DNA of 47,589 nt from Bacillota bacterium (GTDB taxonomy: Bacteria; Bacillota; Clostridia; Christensenellales; Pumilibacteraceae). Position numbers and translations under genes: made by a program. Of the stretch, positions 8,799 through 16,187 are shown in pieces. The stretch spans positions 1-47,589 of the forward strand of contig WQVM01000004.1 in assembly GCA_009783985.1 (NCBI GenBank), given 5' to 3'. Under the pieces are notes generated by a model, which ran no database searches, was not told where the DNA came from, and worked only from the letters and a program-made list of their open reading frames with translations. Numbering within the stretch: the first letter of the stretch is position 1; each line of letters starts with the position of its first letter.

Positions 8799-9434
8799 CT
8801 ATAGCAGCCCCCAAACTCCTGTCAGTAACAATATCGCCGGAACAAACGCTCCGATAACACCCACCGCTATTGAGATGTATGGAAAAATTTTTTCCATAAC
8901 TTTCATTTTGAAAGTAAATTGCAGTACTGCGGAAAACCATAAAACAAACCATGTCAGCCAAAGGAATGCAAGTGCCATAAATGTATTGCCGTCCGAAACA
9001 GGTCCATTCCAATCTACTTGAGCAATATTGTAAATAACCATTACAACAGCAAAGATACTTGCTCCTATACTGAATATTCCGAATGACCGCCCGTCAAGTT
9101 TGAGCATAAGGTTACCTGCAATAAAAAGATATGTTATACCAAATACAAGCCCTGCGGCGATATTTTGGAATATCACATAACTCGGCAATCCGCCCTCTGC
9201 CCTCAAGTCCATCGGTGCGTGAAAAGCCAACATAATCAAATTGCCTGCAACAAGAAGTGCCCCCACAATAAGATTAAAATACGCTATAGATTTAGGACTG
9301 GCAACAACAAGCGGAACTATTTTCTCCGTTTCTTTACCGTCTGCCCCTACCGTGACAGTCTTAGTATTAGACATAAACAATATGCCGTTATGCACCAATA
9401 CTATACCTACTACTAATAATGCTATACCTAACAT
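8799..9434 (-). CDS. AmiS/UreI family amide or urea channel
   Basis: An integral membrane protein of 211 aa with about six to seven hydrophobic segments. The second half carries the family pattern: FGITYLFIAGNLMLKLDGRSFGIFSIGASIFAVV, then ALAFLWLTWFVLWFSAVLQF and a last segment GVIGAFVPAILLLTGVW. Family members pass urea or short amides through the cytoplasmic membrane. A clear AGGAG precedes the ATG. It lies 28 bp after the nicotinamidase-like gene in the same direction, so nicotinamide or another amide is a plausible cargo (inference). No urease or amidase genes are visible in the window. Confidence 0.8.
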   Translation of the reverse strand: MLGIALLVVGIVLVHNGILFMSNTKTVTVGADGKETEKIVPLVVASPKSIAYFNLIVGALLVAGNLIMLAFHAPMDLRAEGGLPSYVIFQNIAAGLVFGITYLFIAGNLMLKLDGRSFGIFSIGASIFAVVMVIYNIAQVDWNGPVSDGNTFMALAFLWLTWFVLWFSAVLQFTFKMKVMEKIFPYISIAVGVIGAFVPAILLLTGVWGLL

Positions 9435-9462
9435 TTTTTTGATTATCTCCTAATTTGTATTA

Positions 9463-9963
9463 TTATATTATCTCTATCTGACACGAGGTCATAACAGCAA
9501 GTGCCGCTTTATGATTTTCGGGTGAGAGTCCTGCACACGCATTTGCGACAACCCTTATAGGCACTTCGGGGTATTTTGCTTTAAGAATCATTGCGTTGGA
9601 TACTACACATATCTCTGTGACCGTTCCTACAATAGTGACTTGGATCGGATTAGCCAAATTCCAATCATAATATCCAAAACATTTTTTTTCGAGCGTACTT
9701 ACATCAGGCTTACTCAAATAACCGCTCAATTCGGCGATTATCTTATGCCCGTCTGTACCCTTAATTGTGTGCGCAATCGGCAACTTATGCCCTTCTTGCG
9801 TCTCTAAATAATTCTTATCGTGTGTGTCAAGCGTAAAAATAATATTGCCCTTGTGGGTATCAATCACCTTTTTGACATTGTTTATTATGCCAACCGCCAC
9901 CTCATTAGCCAAACTACCCCTGACAAAATCCTCTTGCATATCAACTACAATTAAATAATGCAT
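9463..9963 (-). CDS. pncA: Nicotinamidase-like isochorismatase-family hydrolase
   Basis: 166 aa. Nicotinamidase converts nicotinamide to nicotinate for NAD salvage. The catalytic triad positions are all present: Asp in LIVVDMQEDFV, Lys in STLEKKCF, and Cys in GTVTEICVVSNAM. The Asp-His pair of the family metal site is seen in FTLDTHDKNY. A GAGGTG ribosome site precedes the ATG, and a plausible promoter (TTTACA, 18 nt, TAAAAT) lies further upstream on the minus strand. It is followed by the amiS-like gene. A related isochorismatase acting on another amide cannot be ruled out. Confidence 0.82.
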   Translation of the reverse strand: MHYLIVVDMQEDFVRGSLANEVAVGIINNVKKVIDTHKGNIIFTLDTHDKNYLETQEGHKLPIAHTIKGTDGHKIIAELSGYLSKPDVSTLEKKCFGYYDWNLANPIQVTIVGTVTEICVVSNAMILKAKYPEVPIRVVANACAGLSPENHKAALAVMTSCQIEII

Positions 9964-10150
9964 ATATTCACCTCTTAATTTAATTATTTTATCATAATTT
10001 AATGCCTTTTGTAAAGTATTAGAAATAGGCTTTGAAATTTACTCTCTAAACTGTTAGTGGAATTAAATAAGATTTATATCACACATAGCTAATTTGTCCA
10101 ATATACTGATAGAGAGTTATGTACATAGTGTAAATTAAGAACAAGAATCT

Positions 10151-10179
10151 GTATGCAAGGTTTGCTATCCTTTGCATAC
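10151..10179 (+). promoter_or_regulatory. Leader hairpin before cotJA
   Basis: GTATGCAAGG pairs with CCTTTGCATAC (one bulge) around an 8-nt loop, ending about 7 nt before the cotJA GGAGG. It could stabilise the mRNA or affect initiation. The 240-bp gap upstream must hold the cotJ promoter; CATAGTGT near 10115 faintly resembles a sigma-E -10, but spacing to any -35 is poor, so I do not call one. Confidence 0.45.
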
Positions 10180-10204
10180 CGCTTCTAAATTGGAGGAAAA
10201 ACTA

Positions 10205-10627
10205 ATGTTTATTTGTAAATTCTGTGGCTTTATGTCACGGGACGATTCTGTACATTCTTGCGGAAATCGGATTTGCCGTGGATATGCGCCTGTAGTACAA
10301 CAAACCACAACACAAGCAAGATGTCCGGCATCTTTAAGACGGTCGTGTACCGCTTATACATACTCAACACCCTCACCACGCTCGGTGTCTCAGTCGATAA
10401 GCAATTCTGATGTCATAGCGGAGCAATCTACACACACCTCAAGTCCCCCGCCTGTAAGACCGCCCGTAGAATCTCAAATGCCGTCCGATGTGCATTCTTT
10501 GGCTTTTGCTACCGTACCTTTTCAAAAAGCAAGTCAAATTTTGCCGCAAGATAAATGGCTGACTTTGGGAACAATTTTTCCAGAGCTTGCCCACCCGTAT
10601 ACTAAGAAAATTTTTGACAGAAGTTAA
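10205..10627 (+). CDS. cotJA: Spore coat protein CotJA with Cys-rich N-terminal extension
   Basis: The C-terminal third (about residues 95-135) has the CotJA pattern LAFATVPFQKASQILP...LGTIFPELAHPY. CotJA belongs to the CotJ operon, made in the mother cell and placed in the spore coat. The start at 10205 follows TTGGAGG and gives 140 aa; the ORF-track start has no such site. Unlike the short Bacillus protein, this one begins with a zinc-ribbon-like stretch (CKFCGFMSRDDSVHSCGNRIC) and a Ser/Thr/Pro-rich linker. It is followed 23 bp later by cotJB. Confidence 0.85.
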   Translation: MFICKFCGFMSRDDSVHSCGNRICRGYAPVVQQTTTQARCPASLRRSCTAYTYSTPSPRSVSQSISNSDVIAEQSTHTSSPPPVRPPVESQMPSDVHSLAFATVPFQKASQILPQDKWLTLGTIFPELAHPYTKKIFDRS

Positions 10628-10650
10628 AAACTCAAATAAGGAGAACAAAT

Positions 10651-10896
10651 ATGGAAAAAGAAAGCTTGCTCCACCAAATTATGCAAATGGATTTTGCTTG
10701 CGTGGATATGCACTTATATCTTAACACACATCCTACTGACAATTCAGCAATAATGCAACTCAATCATTTTGGTAGCGAAGTGCGTCGTCTGACACAAGAG
10801 TACGAAAAAAAATTCGGACCGCTATCATATACGAGTGCGCATAACAGCAATACATTTGACTGGATTAATGAACCCTGGCCGTGGCAACTTGCCTAA
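10651..10896 (+). CDS. cotJB: Spore coat protein CotJB
   Basis: 81 aa, matching CotJB along its length: LLHQIMQMDFACVDMHLYLNTHPTDNSAIMQLN, then YEKKFGPL and the terminal NEPWPWQ. It is preceded by AAGGAG and followed 76 bp later by the cotJC start. In known operons CotJA and CotJB accompany the catalase-like CotJC in the spore coat. Confidence 0.92.
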   Translation: MEKESLLHQIMQMDFACVDMHLYLNTHPTDNSAIMQLNHFGSEVRRLTQEYEKKFGPLSYTSAHNSNTFDWINEPWPWQLA

Positions 10897-10972
10897 TTTT
10901 GCAGATTTATCACAGGTGTGCAACTAATTGCAATCGCCGTCGTCGTACGGCAAAGGAGAAAAACAAAATACT

Positions 10973-11134
10973 ATGTGGATTTATCAAAAAAAACTTCAAG
11001 CTCCCGTAAAAATAACCCGCCCTAATCCCGCTCTCGCCCGCCTCATAATTACGCAATACGGCGGAGCATACTCCACTTTGTTTACACAGGGCAATAATAC
11101 AATTCAAGGGTCTTTTCGGGCTTATTGTACATAA
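10973..11134 (+). pseudogene. cotJC: cotJC 5' fragment (codons 1-31), interrupted by element
   Basis: ATG follows AAAGGAGAA. The first 31 residues (MWIYQKKLQAPVKITRPNPA through IITQYGG) are the standard CotJC N-terminus. After the junction at about 11064 the frame runs into element DNA for 22 more codons (AYSTLFTQG...) and stops, overlapping the 3' end of the recombinase gene. None of the expected metal-binding residues are in this fragment. It would be functional only if the element leaves precisely. Confidence 0.92.
11057..11065 (+). other. Left attachment junction (attL)
   Basis: TACGGCGG|A: the cotJC codons Tyr-Gly-Gly end here. The right junction carries TATGGCGG|T. The identical part is GGCGG, with the central GG (11063-11064) the probable crossover dinucleotide because it is also the centre of the dyad formed when the element ends are joined. 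Confidence 0.8.
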
Positions 11135-12497
11135 TATGGTGCAAAATGCTCTTTGCTATTATTTTCTTGTCTAACATCGGCAAATCCGCATTAAGTTTTT
11201 TTGCGGTGTCTAGTAGCTTGGCACGATTAAGTTCTTGTGTCGGTGGCGGAGTTTCCTCTTGTTGGTTTTTTAGCAATTCTATTTCTTGCGATAATCTGTC
11301 TTTTGTTTCTTTGTATTGGTCAAGTGTATCAACCCCTGCCTCGTATGCGTCTTTGGCACGGTCAATGCGTCTTTGGTATGCGGTAATTTGTTTTTTGATA
11401 TATGAGTCGTTGCCAACTGCTTTGCCACTAGTAAAAATACTCAATGAACTAAGACCTTGAGCGTCATGCTCCATTTGCGACAATACCGCTTGCTCTGCCT
11501 CTTTGATATTGATAGAGTGTGACAAGTTACATCTCGCTCCTGTGTATCCCCTGCATTGCAAATAAAAACTGCCATTCTTAACAAGCCCCTTGCCACAGTT
11601 TGAGCATTTGAGGATACCGACAAGCCAATGACCGCTACTTTCTGCTTTTGAGTTCTTTATATGTCGCTCTTTTACTTCCGCCACTCTATCCTGCACTTTG
11701 GCAAAAATGCTCTCACTTATTAGTGGCTCATGACTCCCTTGTGTTATTAACACATTTTCGTTGTCATAGTCTCGTCGAGTCCGCCCTGCTGGATTCCACC
11801 GTATCTTGCCGATGTAGACAGGGTTACGCAAAATGTATTCGATTGTTCGATTTTCAAACTTACTCCCTCGATTAGTCCTAAGATTGATGTCATTGAGTTT
11901 CTTTGCTATTTGCATATAGCCCATACCACCCAAAAAATCCTCATATATTTTGCGGATAATGTCCGCCTGCTCGGGATAACATACAAGTTGCTTGTCTTCC
12001 ATTTTGTAACCATAAGGTGCAATCGATAACGGCTCACCCCTCAAGGCTTTTTCTGTCATGCCTCTTTTGACTTCCTCGGCAAGGTTGATACTGTAGTATT
12101 CGTCCATAGCCTCAATCATTGCCTCAATAAGGATTGACATCTTATCGTCCCCGATAGTCTCGGTTATCGATATGACATCAATGTTTAGTTGTTTGCGTAA
12201 CAACGATTTGAAAACAACACTATCCTCACGGTTTCGAGCAAAGCGTGAAAACTTCCAAAGCAATATCGCCTCAAATGGTTTGGGTTGGGTCTTGGCAATA
12301 CCTATCATTTCATTAAACTTTGACCGCTTTGCAGTTTTTTTACCACTGACCCCGTCCTCTTCGATAAAGATATATTTGTCGGGAATAAAAAAACCGTTAC
12401 GCTCCGCATAGTTTCGGATTTCGCTTAGTTGACTATCGGGCGAATACTCTCGCTGGTCATCGGTAGATACTCTAATGTAGGCGGCTGCAGGTTTCAT
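11082..12497 (-). CDS. Large serine recombinase (element integrase/excisionase)
   Basis: 471 aa. The N-terminal resolvase domain has the catalytic serine at about residue 11 in YIRVSTDDQ and the conserved LLWKFSRFARNR; the Recombinase domain follows (GEPLSIAPYGYKME...LRNPVYIGKIRWNP), then a zinc ribbon (CSNCGKG...CRGYTGARC) and a coiled-coil stretch near 360-430. Such enzymes join attP and attB and, with a directionality factor, reverse the reaction; SpoIVCA, which excises skin from sigK, is of this class. The gene ends 18 bp from the left junction. It lies 6 bp after the upstream gene and has no obvious ribosome site, suggesting coupled translation. No sporulation-sigma promoter was recognised in front of it. 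Confidence 0.95.
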   Translation of the reverse strand: MKPAAAYIRVSTDDQREYSPDSQLSEIRNYAERNGFFIPDKYIFIEEDGVSGKKTAKRSKFNEMIGIAKTQPKPFEAILLWKFSRFARNREDSVVFKSLLRKQLNIDVISITETIGDDKMSILIEAMIEAMDEYYSINLAEEVKRGMTEKALRGEPLSIAPYGYKMEDKQLVCYPEQADIIRKIYEDFLGGMGYMQIAKKLNDINLRTNRGSKFENRTIEYILRNPVYIGKIRWNPAGRTRRDYDNENVLITQGSHEPLISESIFAKVQDRVAEVKERHIKNSKAESSGHWLVGILKCSNCGKGLVKNGSFYLQCRGYTGARCNLSHSINIKEAEQAVLSQMEHDAQGLSSLSIFTSGKAVGNDSYIKKQITAYQRRIDRAKDAYEAGVDTLDQYKETKDRLSQEIELLKNQQEETPPPTQELNRAKLLDTAKKLNADLPMLDKKIIAKSILHHIMYNKPEKTLELYYCPV

Positions 12498-12503
12498 AGT
12501 TTA

Positions 12504-13415
12504 CTAGTTGCTAATCGTCATTATTGGTATTCTTGTTGTTCCTGTAACATCGCTGATTACTACTCTATTAAATTCTGACGCTAAGTCTTGCGGTGTAATA
12601 TTGAATGTAAAGCTGTATTCTTGATTTCTATTTGCGGATTGGACATTCCCTTGTCTTGCTCCTATTACTCTTTCATCGTTAGCGTGCGCTCTTAGCGTGA
12701 ATCTAAAATTTTGTATATTATAGCGCGGTGTTAAGAAAACTTCGAGTGTTGAACCTGTCCGAACTGTCCTTCCGCTAAAATGGGCATAAGTGGTTGGAGT
12801 ATTTATAAATTCTCTTGGGTTATTAACATCTGAAGCAAGTCGTATAGTAAAGTCTTCTGGTCGATATTGTAAAATTGAGTGTATAGTTCTTGTAAATCGA
12901 ATTCTATTATTTGCAGGAACTCTTATAATCGTTGTCGTAGTACCAATAATAGCATTTTGATTATTAAATTCACTTAAGAGAATTATAGTGACTGAAATGT
13001 CTTGCTGTTGGTTTGTATTGTTTCTAACCCACCCTTGCACACGACTTTCCCACCGTAAGGGGTCTAAAGAGTGTTCCCCGCTTACTATCCTTACCTGACT
13101 GGTGCCGTCAAGCCAAAAGCCATAATCAGCATAAGCCATAAATTGAGGTTGATTGTTGTTATCGGTATCTCTAGTTGCAAAATATATTCCAACACCGCCA
13201 AATACTGCTACAAATAAAAAAATCGGGATTAACGCAAGTGCGATTATCCTAACACCTATATTTTTCTTTTTTACTGGCGGAGCTGTATAGCTTGGTACTG
13301 TATATTGAGGTGGTGGTTGATTGTTGTCTTGATTTGCAAATGTGTCAAGTTGCGTTCCACAATTAGCACAAAATTTGTTTTCTGAATTTTCTTTTCCGCA
13401 ATTTGGGCAAAACAT
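12504..13415 (-). CDS. Zinc-ribbon, single-pass membrane protein with extracellular domain
   Basis: 303 aa. Residues 3-21 are a zinc ribbon (CPNCGKENSENKFCANCG), followed by a Pro/Gln-rich linker, one membrane helix (IIALALIPIFLFVAVFGGVGIYFA) and an about 210-residue beta-rich outer domain with GWVRNNTNQQQDISVTIILL, resembling FxLYD-type domains in outline. The gene lies between the repressor and the recombinase in one minus-strand operon (58-bp and 6-bp gaps) and has AGGGGAA before its ATG. Being expressed with the repressor, it could act in the lysogenic host, for example as a surface change or superinfection barrier; that is speculation. Confidence 0.75.
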   Translation of the reverse strand: MFCPNCGKENSENKFCANCGTQLDTFANQDNNQPPPQYTVPSYTAPPVKKKNIGVRIIALALIPIFLFVAVFGGVGIYFATRDTDNNNQPQFMAYADYGFWLDGTSQVRIVSGEHSLDPLRWESRVQGWVRNNTNQQQDISVTIILLSEFNNQNAIIGTTTTIIRVPANNRIRFTRTIHSILQYRPEDFTIRLASDVNNPREFINTPTTYAHFSGRTVRTGSTLEVFLTPRYNIQNFRFTLRAHANDERVIGARQGNVQSANRNQEYSFTFNITPQDLASEFNRVVISDVTGTTRIPIMTISN

Positions 13416-13473
13416 AGTTTATCGTTCCCCTTTTATTTATCTTTATTTAGATAGTCACTTAGATTGTGAATAT

Positions 13474-13860
13474 TTACGCTAGGCTTTTTTTATCAAGTGT
13501 GGCAGTTATTTCGGTGCTGTGCTTGATTGACACATCGTCAATATACTCCATTACTTTTTGCATACCCTTTTTGTCTAACTTGCGAAAACTCTGTAATAGG
13601 GTTTGCTCTGTCGGAGTTCTTGCTTTGGTTGCAAAATCGATAGATGTAAAGTCTTGCAGATAACCCGGCTGGTCATCTAACCCTAACAGATAATCGGTTG
13701 TTACATTATAATATTGTGCTAGTTTAATTATTGCAGGGGCAGTTGGTTGCATTATACCTCTCTCCCACTCTGACACAGTCGGAAAACTGTAACCTATTGC
13801 TTCCCCTACTTCTCGTAGCGTTGCACCTTTTTCTTTGCGTAGGTCTCGTAAGTCTTTCAT
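13474..13860 (-). CDS. XRE-family transcriptional repressor
   Basis: 128 aa with an N-terminal HTH_3 domain (LRDLRKEKGATLREVGEAIGYSFPTVSEWERG...IIKLAQYYNVTTDYLLGL) and a short C-terminal region likely for dimerisation. Typical of phage CI-like regulators without the LexA-type protease part. First gene of the minus-strand operon with the membrane protein and the recombinase, so it probably sets both lysogeny and integrase supply. A promoter (TTTACT, 17 nt, TATAAT) is placed so that transcription would begin at or next to the ATG, with no ribosome site: a leaderless message, as in lambda cI from pRM. Confidence 0.9.
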   Translation of the reverse strand: MKDLRDLRKEKGATLREVGEAIGYSFPTVSEWERGIMQPTAPAIIKLAQYYNVTTDYLLGLDDQPGYLQDFTSIDFATKARTPTEQTLLQSFRKLDKKGMQKVMEYIDDVSIKHSTEITATLDKKSLA

Positions 13861-13866
13861 TACACA

Positions 13867-13961
13867 ATTATACTATAACTAAAAAAAAAAGTAAAAATGT
13901 TTGCTTATAGCTAACAAAACGCTTGACTTTGCCTATACCTAACATTTATACTATACCCAAC
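13867..13961. promoter_or_regulatory. Divergent promoters with four direct-repeat operators
   Basis: Minus strand: -10 TATAAT at 13867-13872 and -35 TTTACT at 13890-13895, toward the repressor. Plus strand: -35 TTGACT at 13923-13928 and -10 TATACT at 13947-13952. Repeats of consensus TATANCTAAC begin at 13874, 13906, 13934 and 13952 and overlap the promoter elements, as expected for repressor operators. Both start sites fall within a few bases of the following ATG. Confidence 0.75.
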
Positions 13962-14159
13962 ATGGCAAAAACAAACAAAACAAAAAACTGCACCTGTGTA
14001 GCCGAGATAGAAAAACTTCTTGACAGATGTATGGAGCGGTATGCGTATCACATTGCATGGATATGTATAATGGCAGATAGCGTTGATGTGGATAGACTGC
14101 CACTACTTATGGAAACTTATAAAGCAAAATTTATAGATACTCTAAGTGTCAAAAAATGA
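13962..14159 (+). CDS. Small hypothetical protein, first rightward gene
   Basis: 65 aa from ATG 13962 (MAKTNKTKNCTCVAEIEKLL...); the ORF-track start at 13923 lies in the promoter. No ribosome site is visible and the -10 ends 9 nt before the ATG, so the message is probably leaderless. The protein is a mix of helix-forming segments with two cysteines and no recognised domain. Its place opposite the repressor suggests an early or antirepressor-like (cro position) role, but no helix-turn-helix is evident. The 3' end overlaps the 3' end of the convergent gene by 18 bp. Confidence 0.55.
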   Translation: MAKTNKTKNCTCVAEIEKLLDRCMERYAYHIAWICIMADSVDVDRLPLLMETYKAKFIDTLSVKK

Positions 14160-14597
14160 GCAAGGTTTTATAACTAGTTCTTTTAAGTCTAAAAAAGTCT
14201 TGTTGTCGTATAATTTTTTAAGTTCGTCCTTTTCTAAAAATCGTGTTTTATATATAGCGAACGAAAACGCTGTTTTATTGATTATATCGTCATTAAAAAC
14301 ATTTTTGTTGTTAGGAATTGCGTAATACTCTAAACACCTCAATATTGCAAAATGGTCAAAAAACCACTCTTTCCACTTTAAGTCCATTTTGCTGATTTTT
14401 TCTAAGATATAAGCAAGTGCTTTGCGAATGCCTAACTCTTCATATTGTTCTTGAGATTTGAACATAGAAGCGTAGTTAGATTTAGAATATTCTGATAGAT
14501 TGTTTTTTTGAAATAGTCTGTAGTTGCAATATTCCTCAAAATATTTTTTAGCACAGTTATTAAAAAAAGTTTCAATGCAGTAAGATTTATTTTCCAT
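14142..14597 (-). CDS. Hypothetical protein of the element
   Basis: About 151 aa from MENKSYCIETF, which follows GGAGG at a 7-nt spacing; the longer ORF start is unsupported. The sequence is helix-rich and aromatic (KKYFEEYCNYRLFQKNN, LKWKEWFFDHFAILRCLEYYAI), with no motif I recognise. It is the only minus-strand gene amid the rightward early genes and AT-rich, so it may be a separately controlled accessory gene. Confidence 0.65.
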   Translation of the reverse strand: MENKSYCIETFFNNCAKKYFEEYCNYRLFQKNNLSEYSKSNYASMFKSQEQYEELGIRKALAYILEKISKMDLKWKEWFFDHFAILRCLEYYAIPNNKNVFNDDIINKTAFSFAIYKTRFLEKDELKKLYDNKTFLDLKELVIKPCSFFDT

Positions 14598-14683
14598 AAT
14601 ATATCCTCCGTGGGTATGTATTATATTATAAAAATATAAAAATGTCAACTTAAAAGTAAGTAGTGTTGGGAGGCACAAACAAA

Positions 14684-14890
14684 ATGAAAGGTTTTATTGA
14701 AGTAACTAGTCGCATAGATAATGAAAAATTTTTAATCGCTATATCCTGTATTGAGCAAGTTTCATTTTTTAGCAAAGACGATTTTACTAGCATTTTTGTA
14801 TATCCCTCTAATAAGCGAAAAAAAGCCGCTTATTATGCTGTTGTCGAAACTTACGATGAAGTCAAACAAAAGATTAGTGAAGCGAGCTAA
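14684..14890 (+). CDS. Small hypothetical protein
   Basis: 68 aa from MKGFIEVTSRIDNEKFLIAI. The beta-rich start and helical C-terminus (YDEVKQKISEAS) recall the layout of FlbD-like small proteins, without enough detail to assign. It is preceded by the 18-nt leader GTAGTGTTGGGAGGCACA, found again before the 15215 gene, so the two may share translational control. Confidence 0.6.
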   Translation: MKGFIEVTSRIDNEKFLIAISCIEQVSFFSKDDFTSIFVYPSNKRKKAAYYAVVETYDEVKQKISEAS

Positions 14891-14936
14891 TAAATTTTTG
14901 TAATCTTGTACAAGCATTGCAGAATATATAAAAAAT

Positions 14937-15116
14937 ATGAGAACTCCACTTAAAACAGTTTCATATGTGACAGTCGACAAAGAGGTTATTGCGTTAGCCT
15001 CATTGTCTGATGAGGAACGCATAAAAGTTATGAGTCGTGTTCAGGAACTTGTTATACGGCGAGAGGTCGCTCGTCTCAATCTTGGAGATGTTGAGATAGT
15101 TGAGCATAAAGAATAG
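14937..15116 (+). CDS. Small hypothetical protein (short ORF)
   Basis: 59 aa (MRTPLKTVSYVTVDKEVIAL...), too short for the ORF track. The amino-acid pattern (SLSDEERIKVMSRVQELVIRREVARL) looks like a real charged helix. The ribosome site is weak. Minus-strand ORFs at the same place are shadows. Confidence 0.45.
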   Translation: MRTPLKTVSYVTVDKEVIALASLSDEERIKVMSRVQELVIRREVARLNLGDVEIVEHKE

Positions 15117-15157
15117 CCGCACAAACCCAAAGCCCCACTAAGGTGGACAAGCATTGA

Positions 15158-15208
15158 TATAATTTTAGCTCCGACAAGACTGTCGGAGCTGTAGTGTTGG
15201 GAGGCACA
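15158..15208 (+). promoter_or_regulatory. Extended -10 promoter, 5' hairpin and repeated leader
   Basis: TGATATAAT (extended -10, 15155-15163) is followed by a perfect 10-bp stem AGCTCCGACA/TGTCGGAGCT with a 4-nt loop (15167-15190), then GTAGTGTTGGGAGGCACA (15191-15208), identical to 14660-14677. The hairpin would sit at the very 5' end of the mRNA and may protect it. Confidence 0.5.
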
Positions 15209-15214
15209 CAAATT

Positions 15215-16012
15215 ATGGATAATACACAAGTCGTCCAATCGATTGGACAGGATTTATTGTTGTTGGATATTACAGCTGTTGATTTGTTTGAAAACAATCG
15301 TAGGGCTAAGCTACAGCTTGAGAGATTTTTAGAGATAGCTTTAGATACTATTGGCTATGAGAGTGAATTGATAGAAGTTGGCGATTATGGTATCAAATTA
15401 CATTACTATAATGGGCGGTCTTGCATATTTAATTTATATCACAAAGGTAAGTATTGCGGATACGGTGCGTCTTATGTGAGTGATTTGAAAGATGTATATG
15501 AAACAATGGATAAACAATTAGGCTTTTTAATTAGTGATAACGAGGAATTAAAACAATTACATTTAGACCGCTTTGACCAAAGAATAAATTCATTACATCA
15601 CGACATACGCACCAATTATATACAGCTGGGACTTATCTTTAAGCGAATGCACCGCTTTGGACTTTATCACGGTGGTAGCAGTCATACTACAAACACTAAA
15701 GCATTTTATGAGTATATAGAGAGTAAGTATAATTATAAAAAATCTAGTGTTTGTAATATGATGGCAATAGTTGGTAATTTTTGCAATAGTGACGGTGTGT
15801 TACATGAGCGTTTTGAAAACTATTCGTATACTCAATTAACGGAGCTGTTGTCCTATAAAGGGGACGAACTCCCCTCGCCCACTGCTACCGTGTCGGAGAT
15901 TAAGGACTTAAAAAAATCTGTCCAATCAATTGGACAAGCTGACGATGACGACACATCGGAGCAGTTGCAGTCTACTGTAAAGCGTTGTCCGCATTGTGAC
16001 GGGGTGTTATAA
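15215..16012 (+). CDS. Hypothetical protein, possible DNA-binding regulator
   Basis: 265 aa from MDNTQVVQSIGQ after GGGAGG. No family is certain. Residues about 130-200 (INSLHHDIRTNYIQLGLIFKRM...FYEYIESKYNYKKSSVCNMMAIVGNFC) have the form of helical DNA-binding modules found in regulators of mobile elements. The C-terminus ends in CPHCDGVL, half a zinc ribbon. The peptide VQSIGQ occurs near both ends, and each copy is encoded by a 16-bp palindrome (15233-15248 and 15920-15935), which suggests DNA sites maintained within the gene. Start of a run of closely packed genes. Confidence 0.65.
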   Translation: MDNTQVVQSIGQDLLLLDITAVDLFENNRRAKLQLERFLEIALDTIGYESELIEVGDYGIKLHYYNGRSCIFNLYHKGKYCGYGASYVSDLKDVYETMDKQLGFLISDNEELKQLHLDRFDQRINSLHHDIRTNYIQLGLIFKRMHRFGLYHGGSSHTTNTKAFYEYIESKYNYKKSSVCNMMAIVGNFCNSDGVLHERFENYSYTQLTELLSYKGDELPSPTATVSEIKDLKKSVQSIGQADDDDTSEQLQSTVKRCPHCDGVL

Positions 16013-16013
16013 A

Positions 16014-16187
16014 ATGTGTGTATTGAATAACTATCCTTGTCCAAATTGTGACAACTGCAAATCGACTATTGAGCGGATACAAAATGATTTGAAAAATGCA
16101 CCTGCTCCTCTGCCTGATTGTAGGAGTGCGTGCCAAATCTTAAACGACATAAAAAGTGAGGGAGCTGATAATGTGGTGGAAAAATAA
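16014..16187 (+). CDS. Small Cys-rich protein
   Basis: 57 aa from ATG 16014 (MCVLNNYPCPNCDNCKSTIERI...), starting directly after the previous stop. CPNCDNC and two later cysteines could bind zinc. The 3' end overlaps the next gene by 17 bp. Confidence 0.5.
   Translation: MCVLNNYPCPNCDNCKSTIERIQNDLKNAPAPLPDCRSACQILNDIKSEGADNVVEK

Noticed and set aside
10081-10130. Sigma-E promoter for cotJ
   Set aside because: CATAGTGT partly fits a -10, but no acceptable -35 lies at the right distance; not called as a feature.
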